Assembly: GCA_031266255.1 (NCBI GenBank)
Contig: JAISBK010000144.1
Span: forward strand, 1-19,479
DNA length: 19,479 bases
Direction of reading: 5' to 3'
From: Treponema sp.
GTDB taxonomy: Bacteria > Spirochaetota > Spirochaetia > Treponematales > Breznakiellaceae
Positions 1-7,729 of the stretch are shown in pieces; the first letter of the stretch is position 1; each line of letters begins with the position of its first letter. Made by a program: the position numbers and the translations under genes. A model generated the notes under the pieces. The model had not been told where the DNA came from. It was given only the letters and a program-made list of their open reading frames with translations, and searched no databases.

Positions 1-83
1 TGGCGCACACAGACAAGGCCGCAATCGCAGGAGGGGTCTGCCCTGTGGACGGGACTGGCTCCGGGGTTATCATTTTCCTTGAA
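1..83. other. Left-edge sequence, unassigned
   Basis: No gene can be assigned. One plus-strand frame starting at base 3 stays open from the window edge past base 120 and reads Ala-His-Thr-Asp-Lys-Ala-Ala-Ile-Ala-Gly-Gly near its beginning. It could be the end of a gene lying to the left, but it is too short to recognise and it runs straight into the hairpin at 84-118. The stretch may instead be debris around the transposase remnant next door. Confidence 0.2.
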
Positions 84-118
84 CCTGTTCCAAAACGTTT
101 CCCGCGTTTTGGAACAGG
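84..118. repeat. Perfect 14-bp-stem hairpin, REP-like
   Basis: The left arm CCTGTTCCAAAACG (84-97) is the exact reverse complement of the right arm CGTTTTGGAACAGG (105-118), with a 7-nt loop. No T-run follows on either strand, so a simple intrinsic terminator is unlikely. A related motif, TTGGACAGGCTC, recurs at about 151-162, where the recognisable part of the neighbouring transposase remnant ends. This suggests a dispersed repeat or insertion scar, but copy number cannot be judged from one window. Confidence 0.6.
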
Positions 119-119
119 C

Positions 120-736
120 TCACCTGCTTATGTATTTTGAAAAGATATTGGACAGGCTCTTATATTCGGCGTAATCTATTTTGTTCCTGTTATGCTCGAT
201 ATAGGTGTACGGGTTTACCACTACCCCGGGAAGGGTTTTCCCCTTATACGGTTCCAGCCGCCTCAGCACTTCCTCTCCCCGACTGTTTCGTAACAGCTCA
301 ATCAAGTTCTTCCGCCCAGGGGGTATACCGCTTCGCCTCCCCCCTGAAAAAGATACTTCCCAAAACTGTAGATGTTTTCCGCCGGATGGTAAAGTCCAGT
401 ACCTTCAAAACACTCCGCCTTATGTTCAATACTCCCTGGGTAGTCTGTATCTGCCATTCCTGTTTCCCCTTGTTCCGGACGCTTATTCCCGCTTCGCCGA
501 GCGCAGTTTTTTTCCTGTACCAGCTTTTCCTCACCGGTGTTGGTCAATTCGGTATAGACCCGCTTGAGAATCTCATCCGACAACCTTCGGGATTCCCCCC
601 AGAGCGCTTCAATGACGCTGATATTCAGTTTTCGTTCGGCGTGGGTTGCCTCGAATTGCGTTGCTTTTGACCGCAGGCCTGCCTCGAATTCCGCTACGGC
701 GTCCGTTATGAGTTTTTCCCGTTCTTTTGTGTCCAT
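120..736 (-). pseudogene. Broken transposase remnant, ISKra4-like
   Basis: Read on the minus strand, three different frames carry consecutive pieces of what looks like one transposase. The first, from the ATG at 736, gives an N-terminal helical piece starting MDTKEREKLITDAVAEFEAG. The second, at about 500-420, carries SVRNKGKQEWQIQTTQGVLN followed by IRRSV, resembling the conserved basic block before the catalytic core. The third, at 305-120, carries TYIEHNRNKIDYAEYKSL, resembling the segment just before the C-terminal GLPIGSG motif. At least two frameshifts are needed to join them. The catalytic core of roughly 200 residues is absent and the C-terminal motif is cut off near base 150. A strong purine-rich ribosome site precedes the ATG. 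No function is expected. The ISKra4 assignment is from memory of family motifs; an ISLre2/UPF0236-type element is the alternative. Confidence 0.5.
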
Positions 737-738
737 AG

Positions 739-761
739 GGTATCCCCTCCTCTGGGATACC
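739..761 (-). promoter_or_regulatory. Inverted repeat enclosing transposase RBS
   Basis: GGTATCCC (739-746) and GGGATACC (754-761) form a perfect 8-bp stem. On the minus strand the loop and distal arm hold GAGGAGGGG just upstream of the ATG at 736. The hairpin would partly hide the ribosome site, which fits the tight translational control common in transposase genes, but here the gene is broken. Confidence 0.35.
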
Positions 762-835
762 GCAAGTATATCATACTTTCCCTATTTTGCCCCGAAAAAG
801 AAATTGCACCCTTCCCCGGCTCTTGCATTTTTTAG

Positions 836-847
836 AAACAATTGTTT
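836..847. repeat. Perfect 12-bp palindrome AAACAATTGTTT
   Basis: A self-complementary dodecamer lies 75 nt upstream of the ATG at 922. Position and symmetry would suit a small repressor or activator site for that gene, but no regulator gene lies beside it and AT-rich palindromes arise by chance. No convincing -35/-10 pair was found between it and the gene; TATACA at 899-904 is the best -10 candidate. Confidence 0.3.
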
Positions 848-921
848 AAATCAAAATAGAGAGGCGCTTTCAACACTTCAGTTTTGAAATTGGCTCTGTA
901 TACATAAACGGGTGGTATCAC

Positions 922-1827
922 ATGAGATTAGTAACTCGATCTGATTTTGACGGGTTGGCATGTAGCGCCCTCCTGACATATTTGGGCTTAGTGGATGACT
1001 GGAAATTTGTACATCCCAAGGATATACAGGACGGCCTGGTGGAAGTAAGCGACCATGATATTCTGGTCAATGTGCCCTATAGTAAGGGGTGTAAACTCTG
1101 GTTCGACCATCATCCCAGTGAATCTGAGCGGCTGCAAGGGGTTTATTTTGAAGGAGTCGCCCGGATTGCCCCTAGTTGTGCCAGGGTTGTGTATGACTAC
1201 TATGGGGGATACGAAAAACTGGGATACTTTGATCAGATGCTCTACTATGTGGATAAGGTGGACTCAGGTAATCTTACCAAGAATGAAATACTAGACCCAA
1301 AGGGTTGGATTTTACTGGGGTTCATCATGGATCCTCGAACCGGTTTAGGGCGGTTCAGAAATTTTACCATTAGTAATTATGACCTTATGAAAATGCTGGC
1401 CAAGGCTTGTGTAGATAAGGACATTGATGAAATCCTTGCCCTGCCTGATGTGAAAGAGCGGATCGATCTCTACTTTGAACAGGACAAACTGTTTCGGGAG
1501 ATGGTTCAGAAACAAACCCGGATCGAAGACAATGTGTTGGTGGTGGATTTGCGGAACACGGATCCCATTTACGCGGGGAACCGATTTCTGTTGTATACCC
1601 TATTCCCGAACCAGAACATCTCCCTTTGGATCATAGACGGTAAAAACAAAGCCAATTGCGTGATTACGGTGGGGTACAGTATCATCAAGAAAGATGCTAC
1701 CGTGGATGTGGGGAATATGCTCTTGGCTTATGGCGGCGGTGGACATCATAAAGTGGGAACCTGCCAAGTTCCCTATGAGGACGCAGACCGGATTATCAAA
1801 GAAATCATGGAAAAATGTAAGTCCTGA
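922..1827 (+). CDS. DHH/DHHA1-family phosphoesterase
   Basis: A 301-residue protein of the DHH phosphoesterase superfamily, which hydrolyses phosphodiester or phosphoanhydride bonds with two metal ions (relatives include RecJ, nano-RNases and exopolyphosphatases). Visible motifs are the N-terminal TRSDFDGLACSALL block with metal-binding Asp8 and Asp10, the signature DHH at residues 62-64 (WFDHHPSE), and a C-terminal DHHA1-type GGGGHHKVGT block from residue 271. The length suits compact nano-RNase or exopolyphosphatase-like members and excludes RecJ. The exact substrate (oligoribonucleotide, pAp, cyclic dinucleotide product or polyphosphate) cannot be read from sequence. A GGGTGGT ribosome site precedes the ATG. 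The gene ends 3 nt from the stop of the convergent 1334-residue gene, leaving no room for a separate terminator. Confidence 0.85.
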   Translation: MRLVTRSDFDGLACSALLTYLGLVDDWKFVHPKDIQDGLVEVSDHDILVNVPYSKGCKLWFDHHPSESERLQGVYFEGVARIAPSCARVVYDYYGGYEKLGYFDQMLYYVDKVDSGNLTKNEILDPKGWILLGFIMDPRTGLGRFRNFTISNYDLMKMLAKACVDKDIDEILALPDVKERIDLYFEQDKLFREMVQKQTRIEDNVLVVDLRNTDPIYAGNRFLLYTLFPNQNISLWIIDGKNKANCVITVGYSIIKKDATVDVGNMLLAYGGGGHHKVGTCQVPYEDADRIIKEIMEKCKS

Positions 1828-1830
1828 GTA

Positions 1831-4800
1831 TTAGGTTTCGGTAAAAGCCAGATCCCCCAAAGCTCGGGCAAAGGTGTTGATGTCCTTAGCAGAAAAAGAG
1901 GGTAACGGTAAGGTACGGCGGAACACCGTGGTATCTTGGTTTCTGTCATAGAGTTCACAGGCGGCAGTGGATCCGTTCATGCGTATTATGAGTTGGAAAC
2001 GGAGGGAACCTTGATTTTCTTGCAGGATTTTTGCTTTTAGGTCAAATCCCCCGGCATGGATAGCACGGCGGAGGGATTTTTCGATGTTCGGGACCCATAG
2101 TTCCCCAAGGGAGGGGACGCTGGAAAGGTCGATGTTCAATTCCACCGGTAAGCGGATGCCATATTGCCGTAAGCCCCCTTGGTTAAGACGGTAAAGCTGT
2201 TCCGCTGCATCTTGGGCACGTATTTTCCTGCGTTTGCTTCCTTTCATCTGCGCTAGTTCCGTATAGGTTTTGGCGATCATGTCCCGCTCCCACAGGGGAT
2301 CAAAATGGGACAAGGTTTCCCAAAGGAGTTGCTCGTTCTTGAGCAGCCGGCCTTCCTCATAATAGTAAGACGCCGCTGCTTCAGGTATCAGAGACACTTC
2401 AAAATCTCGAGATTTACGGAGATAGGTGAGTGCACGCTGGGGGTAGGTTTCAAAGGCGTTGTAATATTGGATCAGGGCATCTAAGCGGGGTTCTTTGGTT
2501 TCAGACCCGCGGACGAGCGATCCTTGGTCTGCGGTTTCATAAGCCTTGGCCGCGAGGAGACTGTATTTCCAGAAGAGCCGCCGGTGGACTGCTGCTTTAG
2601 AACGATAGGAAATCCCCCGGAAGATCCGCTGGATCTCTTCTTTCCAGGTTATGACCGGTACGAGATATTCAGTTTTCTCAAGACCGGAATATACATTCGA
2701 AAGAATTTCGTGGAGATCCCGTTTGTACCGGATCGGGTCAATACCGTAATTGAGCATCCAAGAGAGATCCCCTTCCCGCAGACAGTCCTCTGCATACAAA
2801 CGAGCCTCTTCCAAGCGTCCGGCGATCTGATAGGATTGGGCCAGGTTGACCTTGGAAAGGGGCGAGGTATCCATCTCATAGGCCCCCTGATAATCGGAAA
2901 AAGCCTGCCTGAATTCCATCCGCCTGAGAAAGAGTTCCCCTCGGGCCAACCGGCCAGAGGCACGGTTTTGGGCCATGAGGGATGCATTAGTCCGTTCCAA
3001 AGCATGGTCAAAATGGTAGAATCGGGTTTCAAGAATCGATAAGTTATAGTTGGCTACCGCGGTAAATAGATCCGCACCAAGAGCTTCAGAACCAGCAATA
3101 GCTTGAAGATACCAATACTTAGCTTCTTCATAACGGAACATATCAGAATAGATGGTTCCCAAGGTCATAGAAAAATCAGGATCAGGGCCGAAACGATCCA
3201 ACGCAGCGCAAAGGAGTACCTGGCCTTCTTCCAGGCGATGCAGCTTATAATACATCCAACCGAGGCTGCCGATGGCTTCCTTATTATCCGGCTGAAGAGC
3301 CAGGACCTGTTCCAGATAGACCACAGATACCCGGTCATTGTTAAGATACCCCGCGGTCCGGGAAAGCTGGTATAGGATATCCGGGTCTTCCGGGAGGAGT
3401 TGCTCTGTCTTACGGTACTGATCCCAGGCAAGCCCATAGAGCCGGCGGTTATAGTATAGGTTCCCCAAAGACCAGGAAAAACTTGGTTCCTCTGGATACT
3501 GTTCCGAACCTCTGGTATACAACTCAATGGCCCGTTCCCAGTTTTCCGCTTTTTGGGCTTCCAATGCCTGAGTATAGAGAGAGGATGCATCCCCCCCGTT
3601 AGCTGGGGTTTGCGCGTGCCCTGGACCGGCACTCAGCGCGACAAACAGGAACCCTAAGAAAAGCCGCAGCACAGGTCCTGGGTTACGGGGCTTACCAGCC
3701 TGTACTGGTTTCAGGATCAGAGCAAGAGGCGGCAGGACCCAGGCAAAGATACGCCTCCACCAGGGCAGGACTTGGTTATACTGGTGAGAAAACTGGATGT
3801 AGGTCCTTGTCATAGCAATGAAATGGTCCTGAGTGTATGCGGGGGCATACCGGGCCGCCGCAGTTTCCTGATATAGGGGATACACCCCGTGGATACGGCG
3901 ATCCATGGACCGGGCCCATTCAGCTTCGGCCTCATGGATGCTTTTTCTGTATCCGCCCAGGTTGAGCCGCTGCCGAACATGAACCCAGAGCTGATTCGCT
4001 TTTTTCCGGGGATCCCGATTCAGTTGAGATCTCACCCAGTGTTGGGTACGGATCCATATAAAACTAAGACCGAGCAGGATAAGCACTACCATAGACCAGT
4101 ATTTTCTTAGGAAACGAATCGTATGCGTTCCAAGAGCAGCAACAGGGTCCTCCTCAAATTGTTCATTTCCAGAATCCTGTTTAGGACTTAACCGGGAATG
4201 GTTGTCCAGAATTTCCTTCATAAGCCGTTCAAAGAGCTCTGGAGAGACCCCAGAGGAAAACCGAAATTCCTCCCCTTCGGCAAGCAAGTCTGTGGTGGGA
4301 TCGTATTCAATCCACCCATACCCTGGGAACAGCACCTCTACCCAGGCATGGGCCATGTCGGAACGAACCGGATAGTAATCAAAGGTATTGGTTTCCGGTT
4401 GAATGAAAAAACCCGCCGCAACCCTGGTAGGAATCCCCAGCGACCGGAGGAGCAGGGCCATAGAAAAAGCGTAATAGGAACAGTAGCCCTTCTTAGATTG
4501 GAACAGGAAAAAGCCCAGTTGGTCCCCATCCGGGGCGATCCCTGGTTTGAGACTATACCGGTATTCCCCGTATTTCAAATGCTCATAAATAAGCTGCACT
4601 TTGTCCCAGTAATTTTCAAATCCCGCGCATATTTCTTGGGCAAAGGCCTGGATCCGTTCATCTCTACCGTACTCGGTATATAAGGCATAGGCTTCAGGGC
4701 TCAGCCCAAAAACTTCTGAGCTGAGGGGGGATCGAACCGCATCAATCAATTCAAAGGGCAGGGCTTCACTTGTATGACTCTGAACCCCATACGCGACGCT

Positions 4801-5835
4801 GAACGAGGATGCGTCCCAACTTGCAAAGGGGGTAATCAGCATCGGATCGTTCATGCCGATGAAAGCAGACGCATCAAAATTAACCAGGTAGTATTCTTGA
4901 TTCGTAACCCGGTATGCCTTGTTGAACTCCCGATTGGGTAATACGGTGGTTCCTTCAGGAAGCCGTTGCGGATGGACCTTTTCGTCCACGGCTTCATACC
5001 GGAAGAAGCCCTGATGAGGGGTGTAACCGGAAAGTACATAGCGTCTGAACAGGATATGGGTATCTTCAGGGTCTTTCTTGACGATGAATACCAGATCGTC
5101 GTTCATACTGATTTCACTTTCCAAATGCACAAACTGAGAAAAATCAAAGCTGAACAGATTAGGCTCGAGGAGACCTCCGCCCCGGTCAATGGCTCGTTCT
5201 TGAGAAGGCCGAATGAACAGGAGTCCACTGATGAGTACCAAGATACAGAAGGCGAATCCTGCTTCAATGGCCTCTGGTTTTCGCAGCTTAAATTCCGGGG
5301 CAGTGGAGAGGATCAGCGCTACGATCTGGAGCAAGAGGATGCAGGTAAAGAGGGCGATCATGAATACAGGCCAGCGGTAGACTCCAATATCTGCGGTATG
5401 GGCAATGCTGAAGATGACGAGAAGCAGCGTATTTGAAAGGATAATATCTGCCCGCAAGAACAACCGGGATCGGGCTGAAAAATACGTGGAGAACCCCGCC
5501 CAATAGAAAGGAACCAAGGAAACAAAGTTATTCCGGGCCAGGTTGAGGAGCAGCGCATCCAGGATTGCGGCCGTATCCGGAAAAAATACCCTCGGCAAGG
5601 CGATGATGAGCATGAGTGTCCAGGGGATAAGGGCTATGATAAGCACCCCTTGCCAGGGATTCAGGTGTCTTCGGGTCAGAAGCCAGGATGCGATAAAGGC
5701 CACGCCGAGGGTAACGATAAAAACCGGTGTATCTGCCAGGTCTTTAGCCAGGAGTCTAACCTGGCCAAGGATCAGAACTAAGGCAATGGAACGAAGGAAA
5801 AGAGCGGATAACCTGGGAGCAGGGGTAACATCCAT
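1831..5835 (-). CDS. TgpA-like membrane transglutaminase fused to TPR
   Basis: A 1334-residue envelope protein with two halves. Residues 1-210 hold about seven hydrophobic segments. A transglutaminase-like domain follows (about 365-520) with the full triad: Cys452 in KKGYCSYYAF, His496 in DMAHAWVEV and Asp512 in IEYDPTTD. After another membrane segment (578-596) comes a DUF4129-like helical region (600-690). This is the TgpA/DUF3488 plan, proposed to act on periplasmic proteins or peptides. The second half opens with a signal-peptide-like stretch (about 715-741: basic start, hydrophobic core, ending GPGHAQ). At least five TPR-type repeats follow from about 750 (for example ENWERAIELYTRGSEQYPEE), then a mixed C-terminal domain. 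Membrane topology past residue 712 is therefore uncertain. No Shine-Dalgarno precedes the ATG; a promoter predicts a leaderless transcript. The fusion is uninterrupted in sequence. Confidence 0.8.
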   Translation of the reverse strand: MDVTPAPRLSALFLRSIALVLILGQVRLLAKDLADTPVFIVTLGVAFIASWLLTRRHLNPWQGVLIIALIPWTLMLIIALPRVFFPDTAAILDALLLNLARNNFVSLVPFYWAGFSTYFSARSRLFLRADIILSNTLLLVIFSIAHTADIGVYRWPVFMIALFTCILLLQIVALILSTAPEFKLRKPEAIEAGFAFCILVLISGLLFIRPSQERAIDRGGGLLEPNLFSFDFSQFVHLESEISMNDDLVFIVKKDPEDTHILFRRYVLSGYTPHQGFFRYEAVDEKVHPQRLPEGTTVLPNREFNKAYRVTNQEYYLVNFDASAFIGMNDPMLITPFASWDASSFSVAYGVQSHTSEALPFELIDAVRSPLSSEVFGLSPEAYALYTEYGRDERIQAFAQEICAGFENYWDKVQLIYEHLKYGEYRYSLKPGIAPDGDQLGFFLFQSKKGYCSYYAFSMALLLRSLGIPTRVAAGFFIQPETNTFDYYPVRSDMAHAWVEVLFPGYGWIEYDPTTDLLAEGEEFRFSSGVSPELFERLMKEILDNHSRLSPKQDSGNEQFEEDPVAALGTHTIRFLRKYWSMVVLILLGLSFIWIRTQHWVRSQLNRDPRKKANQLWVHVRQRLNLGGYRKSIHEAEAEWARSMDRRIHGVYPLYQETAAARYAPAYTQDHFIAMTRTYIQFSHQYNQVLPWWRRIFAWVLPPLALILKPVQAGKPRNPGPVLRLFLGFLFVALSAGPGHAQTPANGGDASSLYTQALEAQKAENWERAIELYTRGSEQYPEEPSFSWSLGNLYYNRRLYGLAWDQYRKTEQLLPEDPDILYQLSRTAGYLNNDRVSVVYLEQVLALQPDNKEAIGSLGWMYYKLHRLEEGQVLLCAALDRFGPDPDFSMTLGTIYSDMFRYEEAKYWYLQAIAGSEALGADLFTAVANYNLSILETRFYHFDHALERTNASLMAQNRASGRLARGELFLRRMEFRQAFSDYQGAYEMDTSPLSKVNLAQSYQIAGRLEEARLYAEDCLREGDLSWMLNYGIDPIRYKRDLHEILSNVYSGLEKTEYLVPVITWKEEIQRIFRGISYRSKAAVHRRLFWKYSLLAAKAYETADQGSLVRGSETKEPRLDALIQYYNAFETYPQRALTYLRKSRDFEVSLIPEAAASYYYEEGRLLKNEQLLWETLSHFDPLWERDMIAKTYTELAQMKGSKRRKIRAQDAAEQLYRLNQGGLRQYGIRLPVELNIDLSSVPSLGELWVPNIEKSLRRAIHAGGFDLKAKILQENQGSLRFQLIIRMNGSTAACELYDRNQDTTVFRRTLPLPSFSAKDINTFARALGDLAFTET

Positions 5836-5841
5836 TTTAGG

Positions 5842-5871
5842 ATAGTATCACTAATTGAAAGGGATTGTAAA
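5842..5871 (-). promoter_or_regulatory. Promoter of the transglutaminase/TPR gene
   Basis: On the minus strand TTTACA (5871-5866), an 18-nt spacer and TACTAT (5847-5842) form a good sigma-70-type promoter. The predicted start falls 7 nt beyond the -10, on the A of the ATG at 5835. The six bases between, CCTAAA, contain no ribosome site. It lies in the 91-nt gap after the hemerythrin stop, so the large gene can be expressed on its own. Confidence 0.5.
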
Positions 5872-5926
5872 TGCGCCTGTAAAAAATCCAGCGTATCTCC
5901 TCTGCTCCAAAGGGTTTTGGGTATGC

Positions 5927-6367
5927 TTATACATCCTCCGGCAAGACCTTGATCTTATTATCGGCGATATATGCCCCATATTTTTGATCGGTCTTGGCGA
6001 TATGGGTTACTATCCAATCCAACAGGTACCGGACAAAGGTATTGGGAACGATTGCCTTACCGCTTTCAAAATTCTTAACTCCTTCAAGCACCTTCTTAAC
6101 AAAATGCTCATGCTCTTTCTTATGCTCAGCCAAGCCAGGAAAACCAATCCGTTCCATGAGCTTTTCTTCTGCAGAGAAGTGAAACTTTACGTACTGTACC
6201 AGCTCATGCACGACTTTTTGAAAATAAATCCGTCCACTCTCAGTCCCATTCATGCAAGCCTGATTAAGACAATTCGTCAGGTTAATTAATTCTTGATGCT
6301 GTGCATCAATGGCGGGTATACTCACTGAATAGACAGTTTTCCATTCAATAAGACTATTATCTCCCAT
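5927..6367 (-). CDS. Bacteriohemerythrin
   Basis: A single-domain, 146-residue hemerythrin that binds O2 at a non-haem di-iron centre in a four-helix bundle. All expected ligands are present: His24 (AIDAQHQEL), His63 and Glu67 (KFHFSAEEKLME), His82 and His86 (AEHKKEHEHF), and His122 and Asp127 (IVTHIAKTD). The N-terminal IEWKTVYSVSIPAIDAQH block is typical of bacterial members. There is no signal peptide, membrane segment or chemoreceptor domain, so it is a cytoplasmic O2 carrier or scavenger, plausible in an anaerobe or microaerophile. The ATG at 6367 was chosen because AGGAGG lies 5 nt upstream; a GTG two codons earlier (6373) falls inside that ribosome site. It is divergent from carA and upstream of the transglutaminase gene on the same strand. 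Confidence 0.92.
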   Translation of the reverse strand: MGDNSLIEWKTVYSVSIPAIDAQHQELINLTNCLNQACMNGTESGRIYFQKVVHELVQYVKFHFSAEEKLMERIGFPGLAEHKKEHEHFVKKVLEGVKNFESGKAIVPNTFVRYLLDWIVTHIAKTDQKYGAYIADNKIKVLPEDV

Positions 6368-6372
6368 AAACA

Positions 6373-6378
6373 CCTCCT
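6373..6378 (-). promoter_or_regulatory. Consensus Shine-Dalgarno that fixes hemerythrin start
   Basis: AGGAGG on the minus strand, 5 nt before the ATG at 6367. It overlaps the alternative GTG at 6373 and so rules that start out. Confidence 0.8.
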
Positions 6379-6437
6379 GATAATTTCATTCTGTCTGTTC
6401 CTCTATAAGCATTAAAACGAGTATCAATAAGCTATTC

Positions 6438-6466
6438 TTGTCATATTATGTATTTCAGTCTACTAT
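6438..6466 (+). promoter_or_regulatory. Promoter of carA
   Basis: TTGTCA (6438-6443), a 17-nt spacer and TACTAT (6461-6466) lie in the divergent hemerythrin/carA gap. Transcription would start near 6473, giving a leader of about 63 nt. No attenuator hairpin or pyrimidine-responsive leader peptide was seen in that leader. Confidence 0.5.
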
Positions 6467-6535
6467 AAGGGTATCTTCTATGTCTATATTAGAACGGTTA
6501 TATTACGGTCTGGATTCTTATGAGGGAGAGAAACC

Positions 6536-7666
6536 ATGAAAAAACGCGCTTTCCCAGCAGGGCAGGTTCGCCAAGCAACGCTTGTTTTAGAAGACGGTTC
6601 CGAATATGCAGGCTGGTCCTTTGGAGACCAGCGCTCCCAGGCAGGGGAAGTAGTCTTTACCACCGGCATGACCGGTTACCCTCAGTCGTTAACCGATCCC
6701 AGTTTTCGGGGACAGATTTTGGTCTTAACCTATCCCCTTGTGGGCAATTACGGGGTTCCGGTCAAGCCGCAAACCGGGGAACCTTATAGAGACGCTCTCG
6801 GGATTCCCCTGCACTTTGAGTCCTCCAGGATCCAGGTAGCGGGTTTGGTGGTTGCCGAGGTTTGCGAGGACCCAAGCCACTTTGCGTCAGGGATCACCCT
6901 TTCTGCATGGCTTGAGCGGAACAAGGTTCCCGGAATATACGGTATAGATACTCGTTCCCTCACCTGCCGGTTACGGGAACAGGGGGTCATGCAGGGTAAG
7001 ATTCTTCTTGAGGGGAGCCGGGAGGTAACCATGGATTCAGGGATCCTCTCCCACCCCGTGGCGGATGTTTCCCCCAAGGAACCTAAGACCTTTAGACCCC
7101 TAGGGAGCGAAGGCGTCAAAATTCCCCGGATAGCCCTCATCGACTGCGGGGCCAAGGCCAATATCCTGCGCTGCCTGCTTGCCCGGCAGGTTGAAGTGGT
7201 CTGTCTTCCCTGGGATCAGGATCTCAGGGAACTTGCGTATGACGGTCTTTTCCTTTCCAATGGTCCTGGAGACCCTAAGGCCTGTAGTAAAACTATCGCC
7301 GGGATCCGTCATGCTTTTGAACGGGGTAAACCCATTTTCGGGATATGTCTGGGGAATCAGATCATGGCCTTGGCTGCAGGGGCAGATACCTACAAGCTGC
7401 CTTACGGTCATCGGGGGCAGAATCAGCCTTGTATCGAAGTGGGAACTCAGCGCTGTTACATCACCAGTCAGAACCACGGGTATGCTGTTCGGGGAGACAC
7501 CCTTCCCAAGACCTGGGAACCCTGGTTTATCAATGCCAACGACCGTACTATTGAGGGGATCCGGTCTACCCAAGGGCCTTTTTCCGCAGTGCAGTTCCAC
7601 CCTGAAGGCTGTCCAGGGCCGCGGGATACGGAGTTCCTGATTGACCGATTTATTGATTCCCTGTGA
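6536..7666 (+). CDS. carA: Carbamoyl-phosphate synthase small subunit
   Basis: A 376-residue glutaminase subunit that frees ammonia from glutamine for carbamoyl phosphate synthesis, feeding pyrimidines and arginine. The N-terminal CPSase small-chain domain is clear (VVFTTGMTGYPQSLTDPSF, about 39-57). The class I glutamine amidotransferase domain from about 195 has nucleophile Cys271 in FGICLGNQ and the His355/Glu357 pair in VQFHPEG. SNGPGDP (241-247) and the SQNHGYAV block (311-318) are also typical. Length is normal and the triad complete, so it should be active. GAGGGAGAG sits just before the ATG. The large subunit gene carB, often adjacent, is not in this window; murA follows instead, so this is an orphan locus for the small subunit. 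Confidence 0.95.
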   Translation: MKKRAFPAGQVRQATLVLEDGSEYAGWSFGDQRSQAGEVVFTTGMTGYPQSLTDPSFRGQILVLTYPLVGNYGVPVKPQTGEPYRDALGIPLHFESSRIQVAGLVVAEVCEDPSHFASGITLSAWLERNKVPGIYGIDTRSLTCRLREQGVMQGKILLEGSREVTMDSGILSHPVADVSPKEPKTFRPLGSEGVKIPRIALIDCGAKANILRCLLARQVEVVCLPWDQDLRELAYDGLFLSNGPGDPKACSKTIAGIRHAFERGKPIFGICLGNQIMALAAGADTYKLPYGHRGQNQPCIEVGTQRCYITSQNHGYAVRGDTLPKTWEPWFINANDRTIEGIRSTQGPFSAVQFHPEGCPGPRDTEFLIDRFIDSL

Positions 7667-7694
7667 ATGTTCACACCAAAACCAGTCAGTACCG

Positions 7695-7723
7695 TTGCAA
7701 GAGCAGACCCATTCAGATACAGT
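7695..7723 (+). promoter_or_regulatory. Promoter of murA, leaderless type
   Basis: TTGCAA (7695-7700), a 17-nt spacer and TACAGT (7718-7723) lie between carA and murA. Six bases, CTTGTT, separate the -10 from the ATG at 7730, so transcription should begin at or beside the start codon. This explains the lack of a ribosome site and supports 7730 over the upstream ATG at 7667. Confidence 0.5.
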
Positions 7724-7729
7724 CTTGTT

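Noticed and set aside
3600..3700. Splitting the 1334-residue gene into two genes at the internal signal-like segment
   Set aside because: The frame is uninterrupted and no ATG with a ribosome site precedes the segment; only a GTG at residue 722 is available, with AGGA far too close.
2524..5436. Several plus-strand frames of 70-170 codons within the transglutaminase/TPR gene
   Set aside because: Each is antisense to a clearly coding 1334-codon frame with catalytic triad and repeats; none has a family match by eye.
7667..7729. Upstream ATG of murA directly after the carA stop
   Set aside because: It has no ribosome site, adds 21 residues not expected in MurA, and a promoter lies inside that stretch; kept only as an alternative.
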